Positions 9,712-18,718 of a DNA stretch of 64,000 bases are shown one piece after another (position 1 is the stretch's first letter; each line of letters starts with the position of its first letter). A model generated the notes under the pieces. It saw nothing but the letters and a program-made list of their open reading frames with translations. It was not told the origin of the DNA and ran no database searches. The stretch comes from Ruegeria arenilitoris (GTDB lineage Bacteria > Pseudomonadota > Alphaproteobacteria > Rhodobacterales > Rhodobacteraceae), in contig NZ_WQDA01000004.1 in the NCBI RefSeq assembly GCF_013032855.1, positions 1 to 64,000 on the forward strand, given 5' to 3'. A program made the position numbers and the translations under genes.

Positions 9712-10893
9712 TCAGCCCTGCGCCATGTGGCGGGCCGTCGCCTTTTGGCCCGCATCAACGATGACCTGCGCCAGACGAGCGACGTTCTCGGCGGACCAGG
9801 CCGGGTCGACCAAGAAGGCAAGGCTGGTATCGCCTAGCTCGCGCGCCACGGGCAATGGCTCCTTGGGTCCCAGGCCTCGGCTGGTGAAGGTTTTCTCGAG
9901 GTAAATCTCAGAGCAGCTGCCGGAAAAGGCGGGAAAGCCGGCCTCGGCGATCTCGGCGATGATGCGGTCCCGGCTCCAGCCGGGCGCAAGTGTTTCCGGC
10001 CGCACAAATGCGTAGAAGCGGTAAAATGCGTGGGTAACGCCGTCGGGTGGCATTGGCACGCGAAAGGCCGGGCAGGTCGCAAGGGCCTTGTGCAGGATAT
10101 CCGCATTTGCCGTCCGGTGCGCGCGCCATGCGTCCAGGCGTTTCAGCTGTATTCGACCAAGTGCCGCCGAAGGGCCGTTCATCCGCAGATTGGTGCCGGG
10201 TCCCGAGTCGTGCAGCCAGCGAAAGCCGGGTGGGTGTTCCGTGTTGAACACGGTGTCATAACCTTTGCCGTGATCCTTGTAGCTCCAGATGCGGCTCCAG
10301 AGATCAGAATTGTCGGTCAGCAGCAGACCGCCTTCGCCGCCTGTGGTCATGATCTTGTCCTGGCAGAAGGAAAACGAGCCCAAGGTCCCGATGGTTCCCA
10401 CATGGCGGTCGCCAATCATCGCACCGTGGGCCTGGGCGCAGTCTTCGATGACCCAAAGGTCGTGAGCGCGGGCCAGATCCATGATGCCGTCCATGTCACA
10501 GGGCCAACCGCCCAGATGCACCGGTATGATCCCCCGTGTGCGCGGCGTGATCGACGGGGCGATGGTTTCGGGCGTGATATTCTGGGTGTCGGGATCGACA
10601 TCGACAAAGACCGGAACTCCGCCCGCCAGCATCACCGAGCTGGCCGAGGCGATGAAGCTGCGCGGCGTTACAATGACCTCATCACCTGGTTGCAGGCCTA
10701 GCCCGAGCATCGCGGCGTCCAGCGTTACTGTCCCGTTGGCCATGGCGATCGCGTGTTTGGCTCCGGTATATGCGCAGTATTCGGCCTCGAATGCGCGAAC
10801 ATCTGGGCCGGTCCAGGCGTTGACTTTGCCAGAGGCCAGAACTTGCGCTACGGCGTCGATCTGTTCCTGATCATAGATGGGCCACATCTGCAT
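9712..10893 (-). CDS. DegT/DnrJ/EryC1/StrS sugar aminotransferase
   Basis: 393 residues; ATG at 10893 preceded by a full AGGAGGT site. It is a fold-type I PLP enzyme with an intact Schiff-base lysine in SFCQDKIMTTGGEGG and the PLP-ring motif VIEDCAQAHGA. Family members aminate keto-sugar nucleotides, typically the 4-keto or 3-keto product of an NDP-sugar dehydratase. A suitable dehydratase is encoded at 16432-18555. The gene lies 13 bp after the PIG-L gene, and upstream of that is a formyltransferase gene. The set reads as synthesis and N-acylation of an amino sugar. Confidence 0.9.
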   Translation of the reverse strand: MQMWPIYDQEQIDAVAQVLASGKVNAWTGPDVRAFEAEYCAYTGAKHAIAMANGTVTLDAAMLGLGLQPGDEVIVTPRSFIASASSVMLAGGVPVFVDVDPDTQNITPETIAPSITPRTRGIIPVHLGGWPCDMDGIMDLARAHDLWVIEDCAQAHGAMIGDRHVGTIGTLGSFSFCQDKIMTTGGEGGLLLTDNSDLWSRIWSYKDHGKGYDTVFNTEHPPGFRWLHDSGPGTNLRMNGPSAALGRIQLKRLDAWRAHRTANADILHKALATCPAFRVPMPPDGVTHAFYRFYAFVRPETLAPGWSRDRIIAEIAEAGFPAFSGSCSEIYLEKTFTSRGLGPKEPLPVARELGDTSLAFLVDPAWSAENVARLAQVIVDAGQKATARHMAQG

Positions 10894-10906
10894 TTCGCAC
10901 CTCCTG

Positions 10907-11602
10907 TCAAATCACCGATCGGACCAGAACAAAGCCTTCAGCCGCCGACCGGTGCACCGTCGCGCCGCGCAGGGTGGCCAGTGCGCGCAAGCTGTCGACC
11001 GATCGTTCGTGCGGCGCCTGTTTGACCTGGCTTTCGAACTTGCCGAACGCCTCCAGCTTCCGCTCGATCGTGTCCGAGATGTCGACAAACACGTTTGGCA
11101 CGAAGGCCGGGGTCAGATAGGGGGCGTTCCAATTTGTTTCGGAAAGGGTTTCGTAGGCCAGAATATTGGCCGGATAGTCATGTTGATGCGGGCGGCTTGC
11201 CACCAGCGTGGACAGAAAACTCAGCTGGTGATCCATATGGATGTCGCCTGGATGCGGAGCCAGGATCAGGCTGGGGGCGATGTCGCGGACCAGCTTTCCC
11301 AGCGCGCCGTTCAGGTCCGAATGGGCATGTTCTGACAACTCCGCCGCATTGAAGTCCATCCAATGTGTTTCGGTGACGCCCAGCAGATCATGCGCATTGC
11401 GTGCCTCGCGCCGTGTGGTTGCGACCTGTTCATCGGTAAACTTCGGGGGCTTGCCACGAGTGACGACAACCACATGCACTTCGCGCCCAGCATCGGCCAT
11501 GCGGGCCATCGTGCCGCCGGCGCCCAGAACCTCATCATCGGGATGCGGAGCGACGATCAGCGCGGGGCCGGCGTGGCCAGTGGTCAGGTCGGAAGCGATC
11601 AT
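10907..11602 (-). CDS. PIG-L family deacetylase
   Basis: 231 residues from ATG 11602, which overlaps the stop of the upstream formyltransferase gene (ATGA). A longer in-frame reading exists but would lie inside that gene. The zinc motif APHPDDEVLG is near the N-terminus and the second metal histidine motif HPGDIHMDHQ near residue 115. PIG-L enzymes remove an N-acetyl group from GlcNAc-type sugars, lipid-linked or nucleotide-linked. Directly next to a formyltransferase, it plausibly exposes the amine that is then formylated, but the order of steps is inference. Confidence 0.88.
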   Translation of the reverse strand: MIASDLTTGHAGPALIVAPHPDDEVLGAGGTMARMADAGREVHVVVVTRGKPPKFTDEQVATTRREARNAHDLLGVTETHWMDFNAAELSEHAHSDLNGALGKLVRDIAPSLILAPHPGDIHMDHQLSFLSTLVASRPHQHDYPANILAYETLSETNWNAPYLTPAFVPNVFVDISDTIERKLEAFGKFESQVKQAPHERSVDSLRALATLRGATVHRSAAEGFVLVRSVI

Positions 11603-12513
11603 GGATGTGTCCTCAGTTTCGCGTGAAGGGCAGGGGGGGTATCGGCCCCTGACCATTCAGTTATGTCCAGACAGCGCCCGTCGCCGCAGGCCACCGTAAA
11701 GCCGCCGTTGCCGATGGCCTGGATCTGGCCGGGCAGGCCGATGAAGTAGCCCTCCGGCTCGGTATATCTGACCCCTGTCAGAACCAGTTTCACGCCATCG
11801 GGGCCATAGGTGTAGGCGCCGGGGTAGGGCGGACCCGAAGCTCGGATCAGGCGGTGAATGTCCGCGGCAGGATTGGTCCAGTCAATCAGGCCGTCCTCGG
11901 GGCGGCGGCGGGCGCACAGGCTGATTCCGTCGGTGCGTTGTGGTTCGGCCGGGATGTCGCCATTGGAGATCTGGTTCAACAGAGGCGGCAGCAGTCCTGA
12001 GACGGCACGCAAAGCCCGATTGTACAACTCGCGTGCAGTGACGGTTTCGGGATCGACCGCATAGATGGCCTGAGCGGCAATAGGGCCGTCATCGGCACCT
12101 TCGCCCAACCAGAAAAGCGAGGACCCGACGTTTCGTTCCTGCACCAGGATCGTCCAGGGGATGACACCGCGCCCCCGCAAGCGCGGCAGGGCCGATGGGT
12201 GAAATCCGATGCAGCCAATCCGCGCCAACGCCCGGAACTCGGGGCCGCAGATCTGTGACCAACCGAGCACAAGGATCAGGTCGGGTTTGACCTTGGCAAT
12301 CTGTTCGAGAGTCGCGGGGTCGTTGGTTTTCTCGATATGCAGAACCGGGACACCATACTTTTCGGCCGCCGGTGACAGGTCGACGAAATCCGAATGCCGT
12401 GCAGACAGGCGCGGCGACAAGGTTACCAGAAGGGCCGGCACATGCCCGGCACCGCACATCGACATCAGGGCTGCAAGCGTAGTCTCGACGGCGCCGACAA
12501 GTACGATATTCAC
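11599..12513 (-). CDS. Formyltransferase-family protein (putative sugar N-formyltransferase)
   Basis: 304 residues. The GTG at 12513 overlaps the stop of the sugar-transferase gene (GTGA), which sets the start. An Fmt-like formyltransferase domain fills the N-terminal 200 residues: catalytic His105 in GFHPSALPRLRGRG and Asp in GADDGPI (139-145). A C-terminal Fmt-like barrel follows. The asparagine that usually stands two residues before the catalytic histidine (N-x-H) is glycine here (Gly103). Family members such as ArnA, WbtJ and FdtF use N10-formyltetrahydrofolate to formylate amino-sugar nucleotides. Translational coupling with a phosphoglycosyl transferase and a deacetylase supports a sugar role over initiator-tRNA formylation. 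Confidence 0.8.
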   Translation of the reverse strand: MNIVLVGAVETTLAALMSMCGAGHVPALLVTLSPRLSARHSDFVDLSPAAEKYGVPVLHIEKTNDPATLEQIAKVKPDLILVLGWSQICGPEFRALARIGCIGFHPSALPRLRGRGVIPWTILVQERNVGSSLFWLGEGADDGPIAAQAIYAVDPETVTARELYNRALRAVSGLLPPLLNQISNGDIPAEPQRTDGISLCARRRPEDGLIDWTNPAADIHRLIRASGPPYPGAYTYGPDGVKLVLTGVRYTEPEGYFIGLPGQIQAIGNGGFTVACGDGRCLDITEWSGADTPPALHAKLRTHP

Positions 12514-13136
12514 GCGTTCATCTCCTGCATGTCCTGGGCCAGCGGGCCATTCGAGTCCATCCATTTCCGGGCCGCCTCGATCCGGTCGTCGCGGCGGGGT
12601 TCGTTGTGCAGGGCCGCACCGACTGTTTCGCCCAGAATCTGCAGGTCCAGCGCCAGTGACCGATGCGCCACATACCATAGATCAAGGCTCAGTTTTTCAC
12701 TGTTGCTGAGGTTGGTGTTGCCGCTGACCTGCGCCCACCCGGTCAACCCCGGCCGAACGGAACATCGGTATTGTCCGGCGGGTCCGAAGTCTTCGATCGT
12801 TTCAGGCAGCAAGGGGCGAGGCCCAACCAGGGCCATTTTGTTTTGCAGGATCAGAAGGAGTTGCGGGATCTCGTCGAGGCGCAGGCGTCGGATCATTGCC
12901 GTGGCGCGCGTCTGGCGATCCGCATCGGGGTGCAAAGATCCATCCACCGCGCGCGTCTCTTTCATGCTGCGCAGTTTGTAGAGTCGGAAATTGCGACCCT
13001 GTCGTCCGGCTCGGATCTGCGAAAACATCAATGGACGGCCGATGGACAAAAGCACCACGACACACGCAATGACAAAGAAGGGAAGCGCGAGCAGGCCCAG
13101 CAGCAGGCAGATCAGGATTTCAAGCAACCGGTTCAC
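12510..13136 (-). CDS. Undecaprenyl-phosphate sugar phosphotransferase (monotopic phosphoglycosyl transferase)
   Basis: 208 residues with a GTG start at 13136. It is the minimal PglC-size form, with one hydrophobic N-terminal re-entrant segment (about 5-33), then SQIRAGRQGRNFRLYKLRSM, the catalytic Asp-Glu dyad in RRLRLDEIPQL, and the family motifs LVGPRPLLPE and VRPGLTGWAQVSG. It moves a sugar-1-phosphate from a nucleotide sugar to undecaprenyl phosphate and so starts repeat-unit assembly. It is the first gene of the leftward arm and is coupled to the formyltransferase gene by a 4-bp overlap. Confidence 0.92.
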   Translation of the reverse strand: MNRLLEILICLLLGLLALPFFVIACVVVLLSIGRPLMFSQIRAGRQGRNFRLYKLRSMKETRAVDGSLHPDADRQTRATAMIRRLRLDEIPQLLLILQNKMALVGPRPLLPETIEDFGPAGQYRCSVRPGLTGWAQVSGNTNLSNSEKLSLDLWYVAHRSLALDLQILGETVGAALHNEPRRDDRIEAARKWMDSNGPLAQDMQEMNA

Positions 13137-13804
13137 AAATCAAATCCAACTCGCAACACGCGGGGTCCCGCGACACACAAAAAATCAACCAATACAAAGG
13201 GACGCGACACGCCACCCGAGCAACCGCGACTGAAATACCGACAACCCGGGTCGACAAGCGGCGATGCAGCAAGATTGGTCGAAACGGATTCTGTTTGCAA
13301 GCCGTCGATGCCGCCGCGGGATGCAGGGGCTGAGAATGCAGGGCTGACTAGACGCTGACGCTGATTTGCCTTCCGTGTTGCGTAAACGATTCGAGCCAAA
13401 GCCGTGAACTGTTGCCGGTCAGGAAAAGCAGGAGCCAAAGCCGCGGCGTGATTGCCGCGAAACTAGGCGGGGTTTTCTTATCGGGTGTTTCGCGCAAAAC
13501 ACCCAGCCTTCGGGCTGCAATCACAGGGGGTTGCGAACGCGGCCGACGCGGTGGCCCAGACGCTGACAGGTCAGTGTCGACAGGAAAGCCAGCGCCAAAG
13601 GCGACGCGCCATTGGCTTTGCTTGTCAGCCTGAGGCCAAGCGCCTATGATTTGCCGAGCGGGATCGTTTCTGTCCCGCCGATGACCGAAATTGCTTTTGA
13701 CGGCCGACTTGCGCTGTGGGTGCGGTTTGTGTTTTCGAGATTTGAGTATCGTGCCCGGCACCCACGCCCGGCTTGTTGGTGTTTAAGAGTTGGGAGGCAA
13801 GGTT
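13137..13804. promoter_or_regulatory. Divergent intergenic region with three hairpins
   Basis: 668 bp between the two arms of the exopolysaccharide locus; it must contain the promoters of both. Three clustered inverted repeats are visible: CGCGGC/GCCGCG (13442-13459), GGGTGTTT/AAACACCC (13483-13504) and CAGCC-TTCG-GGCTG with a UUCG tetraloop (13504-13517). The core gagccaaagcc occurs twice (near 13392 and 13430). No convincing -35/-10 pair was found. Confidence 0.55.
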
Positions 13805-15025
13805 TTGCGCAGCTTCATTCGAGTAATTCTGGCGACGCTGTTGTTTGCGCTGGCCGCTCTGCCGGCCCTGGCCGAAAGCTATCGCCTGCTGCCGCAGGAT
13901 CGCCTGTCGGTTCGTGCCATGCGTTGGGACCCATTGTCCGCAAGTTACATGATTTGGGATGGCGTGTCCGGCGAGTTCGCTCTGGCCGGTGACGGAACGC
14001 TGATGTTTCCGCTGGTAGGACAGGTTGAGGCGGCCGGGCTAACCACGCTGGAACTGTCGCAGATGTTGGAGCTTGAGCTCAGCAGCCAGACCGGCATGGC
14101 CGAGCCGCCCAAGGTCGCGCTTGAAGTGATCAGCCACCTTCCGGTCTTTGTTCTTGGAGACGTCAATTCGCCGGGCGCTTATGCCTACCATCCCGGGATG
14201 ACTGCCCAGCAGGTTCTGGCCCTTGCAGGTGGTCCGATCCGTCCTCCGATCCAGTTTGGGGCAAACAATGATTTTCAGATCATGCGGATGGGCGGCGAAA
14301 TGCGGCTGCTCTCCACTCAGATCGATGAGTTGGAAGACGAGAGGCAGAGGCTGAAAGCTGACCTTGCGAGCCTCCAGGAAGAAGGGATTGAGACCGGCAC
14401 CGACGCGGCGCCTGACGCTCCCGGAGGGCTCGAGGGTGAAATCCTCGAGGCGACAATGAACGCCCGCGAGGGTTTGGGTGAACGAATTCGGGATCTGCAG
14501 GAGATGCTCAAAGAGCAGATCTCGAGCCTGACCATCCAGTTGGAGCTTCGCAAAACCCAGATCGAGAATGTCAGCCGGGAGTTGGAAAACCTGAACCAGC
14601 TCAAGGAGAAAGGTCTGACCGTATCGAACCGGGTGACGACCATGACCAATCTTCTGAACGATCTGGAATCCAAGCGTCTGGATCAGGAGGTTGCGCTGAT
14701 GCTGGCTCGTCAGGAGCTGAACCGTGCCGAGCGCGACGAGTTGGAACTGGATGACAAGGCGCGCTCGGATGCTCTGGTCCAGTTGAATGCGGTCGAACGC
14801 GAGTTGGCCTCGCTTCGGACGCGTCTTGATACCGCGGCAAGCCTGCACGGAGAACTGGCTGCCGCTGGTTTGCTCAGCGACGATGATATCGCCAGTGAAG
14901 TTGTAATTGACTACATCGTCACACGGGCGGGTGGCACGGCGCCACGCAAGATGGACGGGACCGAGGCGGTTCAGCCCGGGGATACCATAGAAGTCGTACG
15001 AAGAACCATTGTCACGTCGAATTGA
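13805..15025 (+). CDS. ExoF-like polysaccharide export protein
   Basis: 406 residues from a TTG at 13805, chosen because GGGAGG lies 7 bases upstream; an in-frame TTG at 13790 has no such site. A signal peptide of about 24 residues ends ALPALAES. A Poly_export domain follows (YRLLPQDRLSVRAMRWD onward), then an SLBB-type segment (VFVLGDVNSPGAYAYHPG) and a long coiled coil of roughly residues 170-350. This matches ExoF of rhizobia, a periplasmic/outer-membrane auxiliary protein working with an ExoP/Wzc-type copolymerase, here encoded at 699-2540. It is the first gene of the rightward arm. Confidence 0.88.
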   Translation: MRSFIRVILATLLFALAALPALAESYRLLPQDRLSVRAMRWDPLSASYMIWDGVSGEFALAGDGTLMFPLVGQVEAAGLTTLELSQMLELELSSQTGMAEPPKVALEVISHLPVFVLGDVNSPGAYAYHPGMTAQQVLALAGGPIRPPIQFGANNDFQIMRMGGEMRLLSTQIDELEDERQRLKADLASLQEEGIETGTDAAPDAPGGLEGEILEATMNAREGLGERIRDLQEMLKEQISSLTIQLELRKTQIENVSRELENLNQLKEKGLTVSNRVTTMTNLLNDLESKRLDQEVALMLARQELNRAERDELELDDKARSDALVQLNAVERELASLRTRLDTAASLHGELAAAGLLSDDDIASEVVIDYIVTRAGGTAPRKMDGTEAVQPGDTIEVVRRTIVTSN

Positions 15026-15029
15026 GTGT

Positions 15030-15062
15030 TCCGGCGCGGGGTTTGCCGGGTTTGTTTTTTTA
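15030..15062 (+). terminator. Rho-independent terminator after the export gene
   Basis: CCGGC (15030-15034) pairs with GCCGG (15044-15048) and is followed by a T-rich run from 15050. It lies 5 bp after the stop of the ExoF-like gene and ends 29 bp before the sulfotransferase gene, so it may attenuate rather than fully stop transcription. Confidence 0.6.
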
Positions 15063-15090
15063 GTCTGTTCGCAAGGTCACGAGTATTCCT

Positions 15091-15957
15091 ATGTCTCTCC
15101 CTGACGGTCGTCCGGTCGACTTTCTGATTTTCGGTGCCGCGAAATGTGCAACCACCTGGTTGCAAAAGTCGCTGATGCAGACGCCGGCCATCCATATGCC
15201 GGGTCCCGAGTTGCATTTCTTTTCTCGGTATTATGCAAACGGACTGGACTGGTATCGTGACCAGTTCGGAGACTGCGATGGCGCAGATCTGATTGGTGAA
15301 AAATCGAATTCGTACCTGACTGAACCCCCGGCTGCGCAACGCCTTCGGGAGCATTTCCCTGAAACTCGATTGATCCTGCAGATGCGGGACCCGGTTCAGC
15401 GCGCCTATTCCGACTATTGCATGTTGTTCCGCCGCGGCGAGGTCTCGGGAAGGATCGAAGATTATCTGGATCCGGCGGTCGCGGCCGACCAGCGTTTTCT
15501 GTCCGATGGGCGATATGGCCACCATCTGAAGCGGTTCTACGACTTGTTCCCAGAGGACCAGATCCTGCTGTTGGCCTATGAGGATGTCCGCGTGAACCCT
15601 CATGGGAACCTGAAGAAGGTGGCCGGCCATATTGGATATGACGGACAGCTGGAGCCGCCTGTGCAGCAGAAAGTCAAAGATAAGAATACACCCATGGTGC
15701 CACTGTCGCTGCGTCGTGTGCTAAAGCCGGTTCGAGCTGTTCTGGACCCTGTACGTCACACCTGGCCGGTGCGGTCCATCCGAAACGCTGTCGCTCGAAA
15801 GGTGACCTACCCGGCCCTGTCGCCCGAGCTGGAGGCGAAGATGACCGAGTTCTATGCGACCGACGTGGAATGGCTTGCCCGCCGCAATCCGGGACTCTGC
15901 CTGAATTGGACGGTTTCGGATGCAATTCACAGAAGCGAATCGCAGGCCATGTCATGA
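15091..15957 (+). CDS. PAPS-dependent sulfotransferase
   Basis: 288 residues. The 5'-phosphosulfate-binding loop FGAAKCATTWLQ is near residue 14-25 and the 3'-phosphate-binding motif MRDPVQRAYSDY is near residue 108-119, both in the positions usual for the heparan-sulfate/NodH-type sulfotransferase fold. It is expected to transfer sulfate from PAPS to a sugar hydroxyl, on a nucleotide- or lipid-linked intermediate in the cytoplasm. Together with the second sulfotransferase gene at 28398-29351 it suggests a sulfated polysaccharide. PAPS synthesis genes are not in the window. Confidence 0.88.
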   Translation: MSLPDGRPVDFLIFGAAKCATTWLQKSLMQTPAIHMPGPELHFFSRYYANGLDWYRDQFGDCDGADLIGEKSNSYLTEPPAAQRLREHFPETRLILQMRDPVQRAYSDYCMLFRRGEVSGRIEDYLDPAVAADQRFLSDGRYGHHLKRFYDLFPEDQILLLAYEDVRVNPHGNLKKVAGHIGYDGQLEPPVQQKVKDKNTPMVPLSLRRVLKPVRAVLDPVRHTWPVRSIRNAVARKVTYPALSPELEAKMTEFYATDVEWLARRNPGLCLNWTVSDAIHRSESQAMS

Positions 15958-16431
15958 TCGAAGCCAGAATTTGGTTTCCATTCAGGAAACAAAAGCGCCT
16001 TAGGGCTTTGTGCGTGCACGATGAACCGGGAATATCGGGCCGTGAGGATACAACAAATGAAACTGCGACGGCGGTCACCTGCTGCAAAAAATGGCATTTC
16101 TGTGATATTATGGTGTCCAAGTGGTGGAAAGGGGATTTTGATACCCATGTTGGTGTGGTAGCGTTGAAAACGTGGGTTCGTGGTCGGGACCGTGTGATGG
16201 GCCAGACCACGCGTAGTGTAACGAGTTGACGAGTTAAAAGGGGGTTTGGTTCAGGGCGGAGGTTTCTAGGCGCCCGGAATCGCGTGGGAGACTTTTAGCG
16301 AAGCAATGTGTTTGCCGGCCGGCGCCATGTGGTGACGATCGGGAATTGAGGCTTTTTAGTGGTGGAGCGGGTGTGTTTGGCCCGTCTCATTTAAGTCGAG
16401 TGGTAAGTGGCAATTTTTGCCGGGGGTTCTT
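15958..16431. promoter_or_regulatory. 474-bp region upstream of the dehydratase gene
   Basis: No credible gene. It includes an inverted repeat CGTGGTC (16179-16185)/GACCACG (16205-16211) and a direct repeat acgagttgacgagtt around 16219-16233 that contains a TTGAC-like element. The length suggests an independent promoter for the downstream gene. Confidence 0.45.
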
Positions 16432-18555
16432 ATGAGTATGTACGAGCAAGAGTTGGTTAAGCTCAAAAGTGGACCGGATGCAGACAGCACGATCGAACAA
16501 GATCGCGCCTTTGGAGACATCCAGTCGAAGCTGCGACAGAAGCTGACCGAAATGAGCGCCAACCGGCGCCTGCTGATCGGAGATGTATTCGCATCCGCCG
16601 GAGCCGTGGCCGTGGCCGTCGTACTGGCCAATGGTGGCATTGTTCCTGAACAGTTCGGGTCCGTTCTGTTGCCGTTGGTGGTGATGACTTGCTTGGTGGC
16701 ACTGGCGGTTTTGCCGCTTTCCGGCATCTACAAACGCCATACGCGGTCGACTTCGCTGCGCGACGTCACGTTGATCGTCCGGGCTGCGGGTCTGTCGGTT
16801 GTATTGCTGGCATTGCTGGGCGCTGCCCTGCCGGTTACCGCGCAAGTGCCGCTGGCGGTCTATGTCATTCAGTTCCTGCTGCTGGTGCCCGCCTTTGGTA
16901 CCCTGCGCGTTCTGGCGCGCAGCACCGAGTTGACGAGCGATCCGGCGCGCCGTTGCCCGGATGCGTCCAACGGGAAAATCCCGGTTATTCTGGTCGGAAC
17001 CGGCGCCAGCTGCGACCTGTTCGTGCGGTCTCTGCACAATCAGGAATCCAAGTATGAACCTGTCGGCATCATCGATGATGCGCGGAACACGCAGGGCCTG
17101 TATTTCCACGATGTAAAGATCATCGGGTCGCTGTTGGATGCAGACGCCGTCATCGAGCGTCTGAAGTATTATGACCAACTGCCGCAGCGCGTTCTGCTTA
17201 CCGAGCCCGTTACCCATTTTGAAAGCGATGGCATTCGCAAGCTGACCCGTTGGGCTGAAGCCAACAGCATTCCGGTGTCGCGCCTGGCGGGACTCGAAGA
17301 ACTTGGCACTGAGAGCAACGGCATCCGGACCGTCAATCCTGAAGACATCTTGGACCGTCCGCAGAAAGCGGTCGAACGTTCGATGCTGCGCGAGATGTTC
17401 AAGGGCCGCCGCGTCCTGATCACCGGCGCCGGAGGGTCGATCGGTAGCGAGCTGACACGCCAGATCGCCTCGTTTGAGCCGGCCGAGCTGGTGATGATCG
17501 AGAACACGGAATACAACGCCTATTCCATCGACATGGATCTGGGTCAAAACTTCCCGGATGTTGCACGCCGGATCTACGTGGCCGACATTCGCAACGCGTC
17601 CCGCGTGAACGCGATCTTTGAACGTCACCGCCCCGAGTTGGTCTTCAATGCTGCTGCGCTGAAGCATGTGCCGATGGTTGAGCTGAACCCTTGCGAAGGC
17701 GTTCTAACCAACGTGATCGGAACCCGGAATGTTGCGGACGCGGCCCGCAATGTGGGTGCAATCGCCATGGTGCAAGTCTCGACGGACAAGGCCGTGAACA
17801 GCACCAGCGTCATGGGCGCCACCAAGCGCGTGGCCGAGTTCTACGTTCAGGCGCAGGACCGCGTGACCAACGAGACCGACGAGAAAACCCGCTTCTTCTC
17901 GGTTCGGTTCGGTAACGTGCTGGGGTCGTCCGGTTCGCTGATCCCGCTGTTCCAGCGCCAGATCTCGGAAGGTGGCCCGCTGACGGTGACTGATCCGAAA
18001 ATGGAGCGGTACTTCATGACCATCCGTGAAGCCGTGCAGCTGACGCTGGTTGCCGCCGCGCGGGGTCTGAACCTTGAAGACAGCCACGGCGAGATTTTCG
18101 TTCTGGATATGGGTCGGCCGGTCAAGATCGTGGACCTGGCCGAGCGTATGATCCGTCTGGCCGGCCTCGAGCCCTATCAGGACATCGACATCAAATTCAT
18201 CGGTATCCGTCAGGGTGAAAAGCTGTACGAAGAGCTGTTCGACGTGACCGAAGAGCGTCGCGAAAGCGGTATTCCTGGCGTTTCCTCGGCAATTCCCGAA
18301 GGCGTCTCTGCCGCGCGTTTGCGGGCGCTGATCCTCAAGCTGGAACAGGCTGCTCAGGACGGCAATGATCTTGGGGTCAAAAAGCTGCTCAAGGATCTGG
18401 TGCCGGGTTACGGTGCAAACGGTCTGCGCCCGATCGATGGCAAAGAGCTGGCCGCGCGCACCGGCAAGCCGCAGATCAAACCTGTGCCGACGCCCAAGCG
18501 GATTGCAAACTTCGCACCGCAGAAAAATCTGGAGACGATCAACGCCGGTCGCTAA
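16432..18555 (+). CDS. Membrane-bound NDP-sugar 4,6-dehydratase/epimerase (WbpM/PglF/CapD type)
   Basis: About 707 residues from the ATG at 16432 (an ATG two codons later is possible). The N-terminal 150 residues contain four membrane helices, followed by a CoA-binding-like Rossmann domain (VGTGASCDLF) and the C-terminal SDR domain with GAGGSIGSEL (about 332-341). The active-site segment is STDKAVNSTSVMGATKR, where the usual Tyr of YxxxK is Met; this substitution is normal for the WbpM/PglF/FlaA1 group. These enzymes convert UDP-GlcNAc to the 4-keto-6-deoxy sugar. The product would be a substrate for the DegT aminotransferase of the left arm. The terminal about 60 residues are a polar extension. 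Confidence 0.92.
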   Translation: MSMYEQELVKLKSGPDADSTIEQDRAFGDIQSKLRQKLTEMSANRRLLIGDVFASAGAVAVAVVLANGGIVPEQFGSVLLPLVVMTCLVALAVLPLSGIYKRHTRSTSLRDVTLIVRAAGLSVVLLALLGAALPVTAQVPLAVYVIQFLLLVPAFGTLRVLARSTELTSDPARRCPDASNGKIPVILVGTGASCDLFVRSLHNQESKYEPVGIIDDARNTQGLYFHDVKIIGSLLDADAVIERLKYYDQLPQRVLLTEPVTHFESDGIRKLTRWAEANSIPVSRLAGLEELGTESNGIRTVNPEDILDRPQKAVERSMLREMFKGRRVLITGAGGSIGSELTRQIASFEPAELVMIENTEYNAYSIDMDLGQNFPDVARRIYVADIRNASRVNAIFERHRPELVFNAAALKHVPMVELNPCEGVLTNVIGTRNVADAARNVGAIAMVQVSTDKAVNSTSVMGATKRVAEFYVQAQDRVTNETDEKTRFFSVRFGNVLGSSGSLIPLFQRQISEGGPLTVTDPKMERYFMTIREAVQLTLVAAARGLNLEDSHGEIFVLDMGRPVKIVDLAERMIRLAGLEPYQDIDIKFIGIRQGEKLYEELFDVTEERRESGIPGVSSAIPEGVSAARLRALILKLEQAAQDGNDLGVKKLLKDLVPGYGANGLRPIDGKELAARTGKPQIKPVPTPKRIANFAPQKNLETINAGR

Positions 18556-18718
18556 AATTTGTCAAAAGTACATTTAAGTGAGCGGCATTTTCAGCCGCGG
18601 GTTACGATTTCAGAAGGGCTCTTCGGAGCATATCGTTGATGTTTATTTGCGACCTTGGCGGTTTACGGCAACCTGCAGATTTTGGCGGGCCCGTCCGAAC
18701 TGGCAAAGCGAGAGGGAT

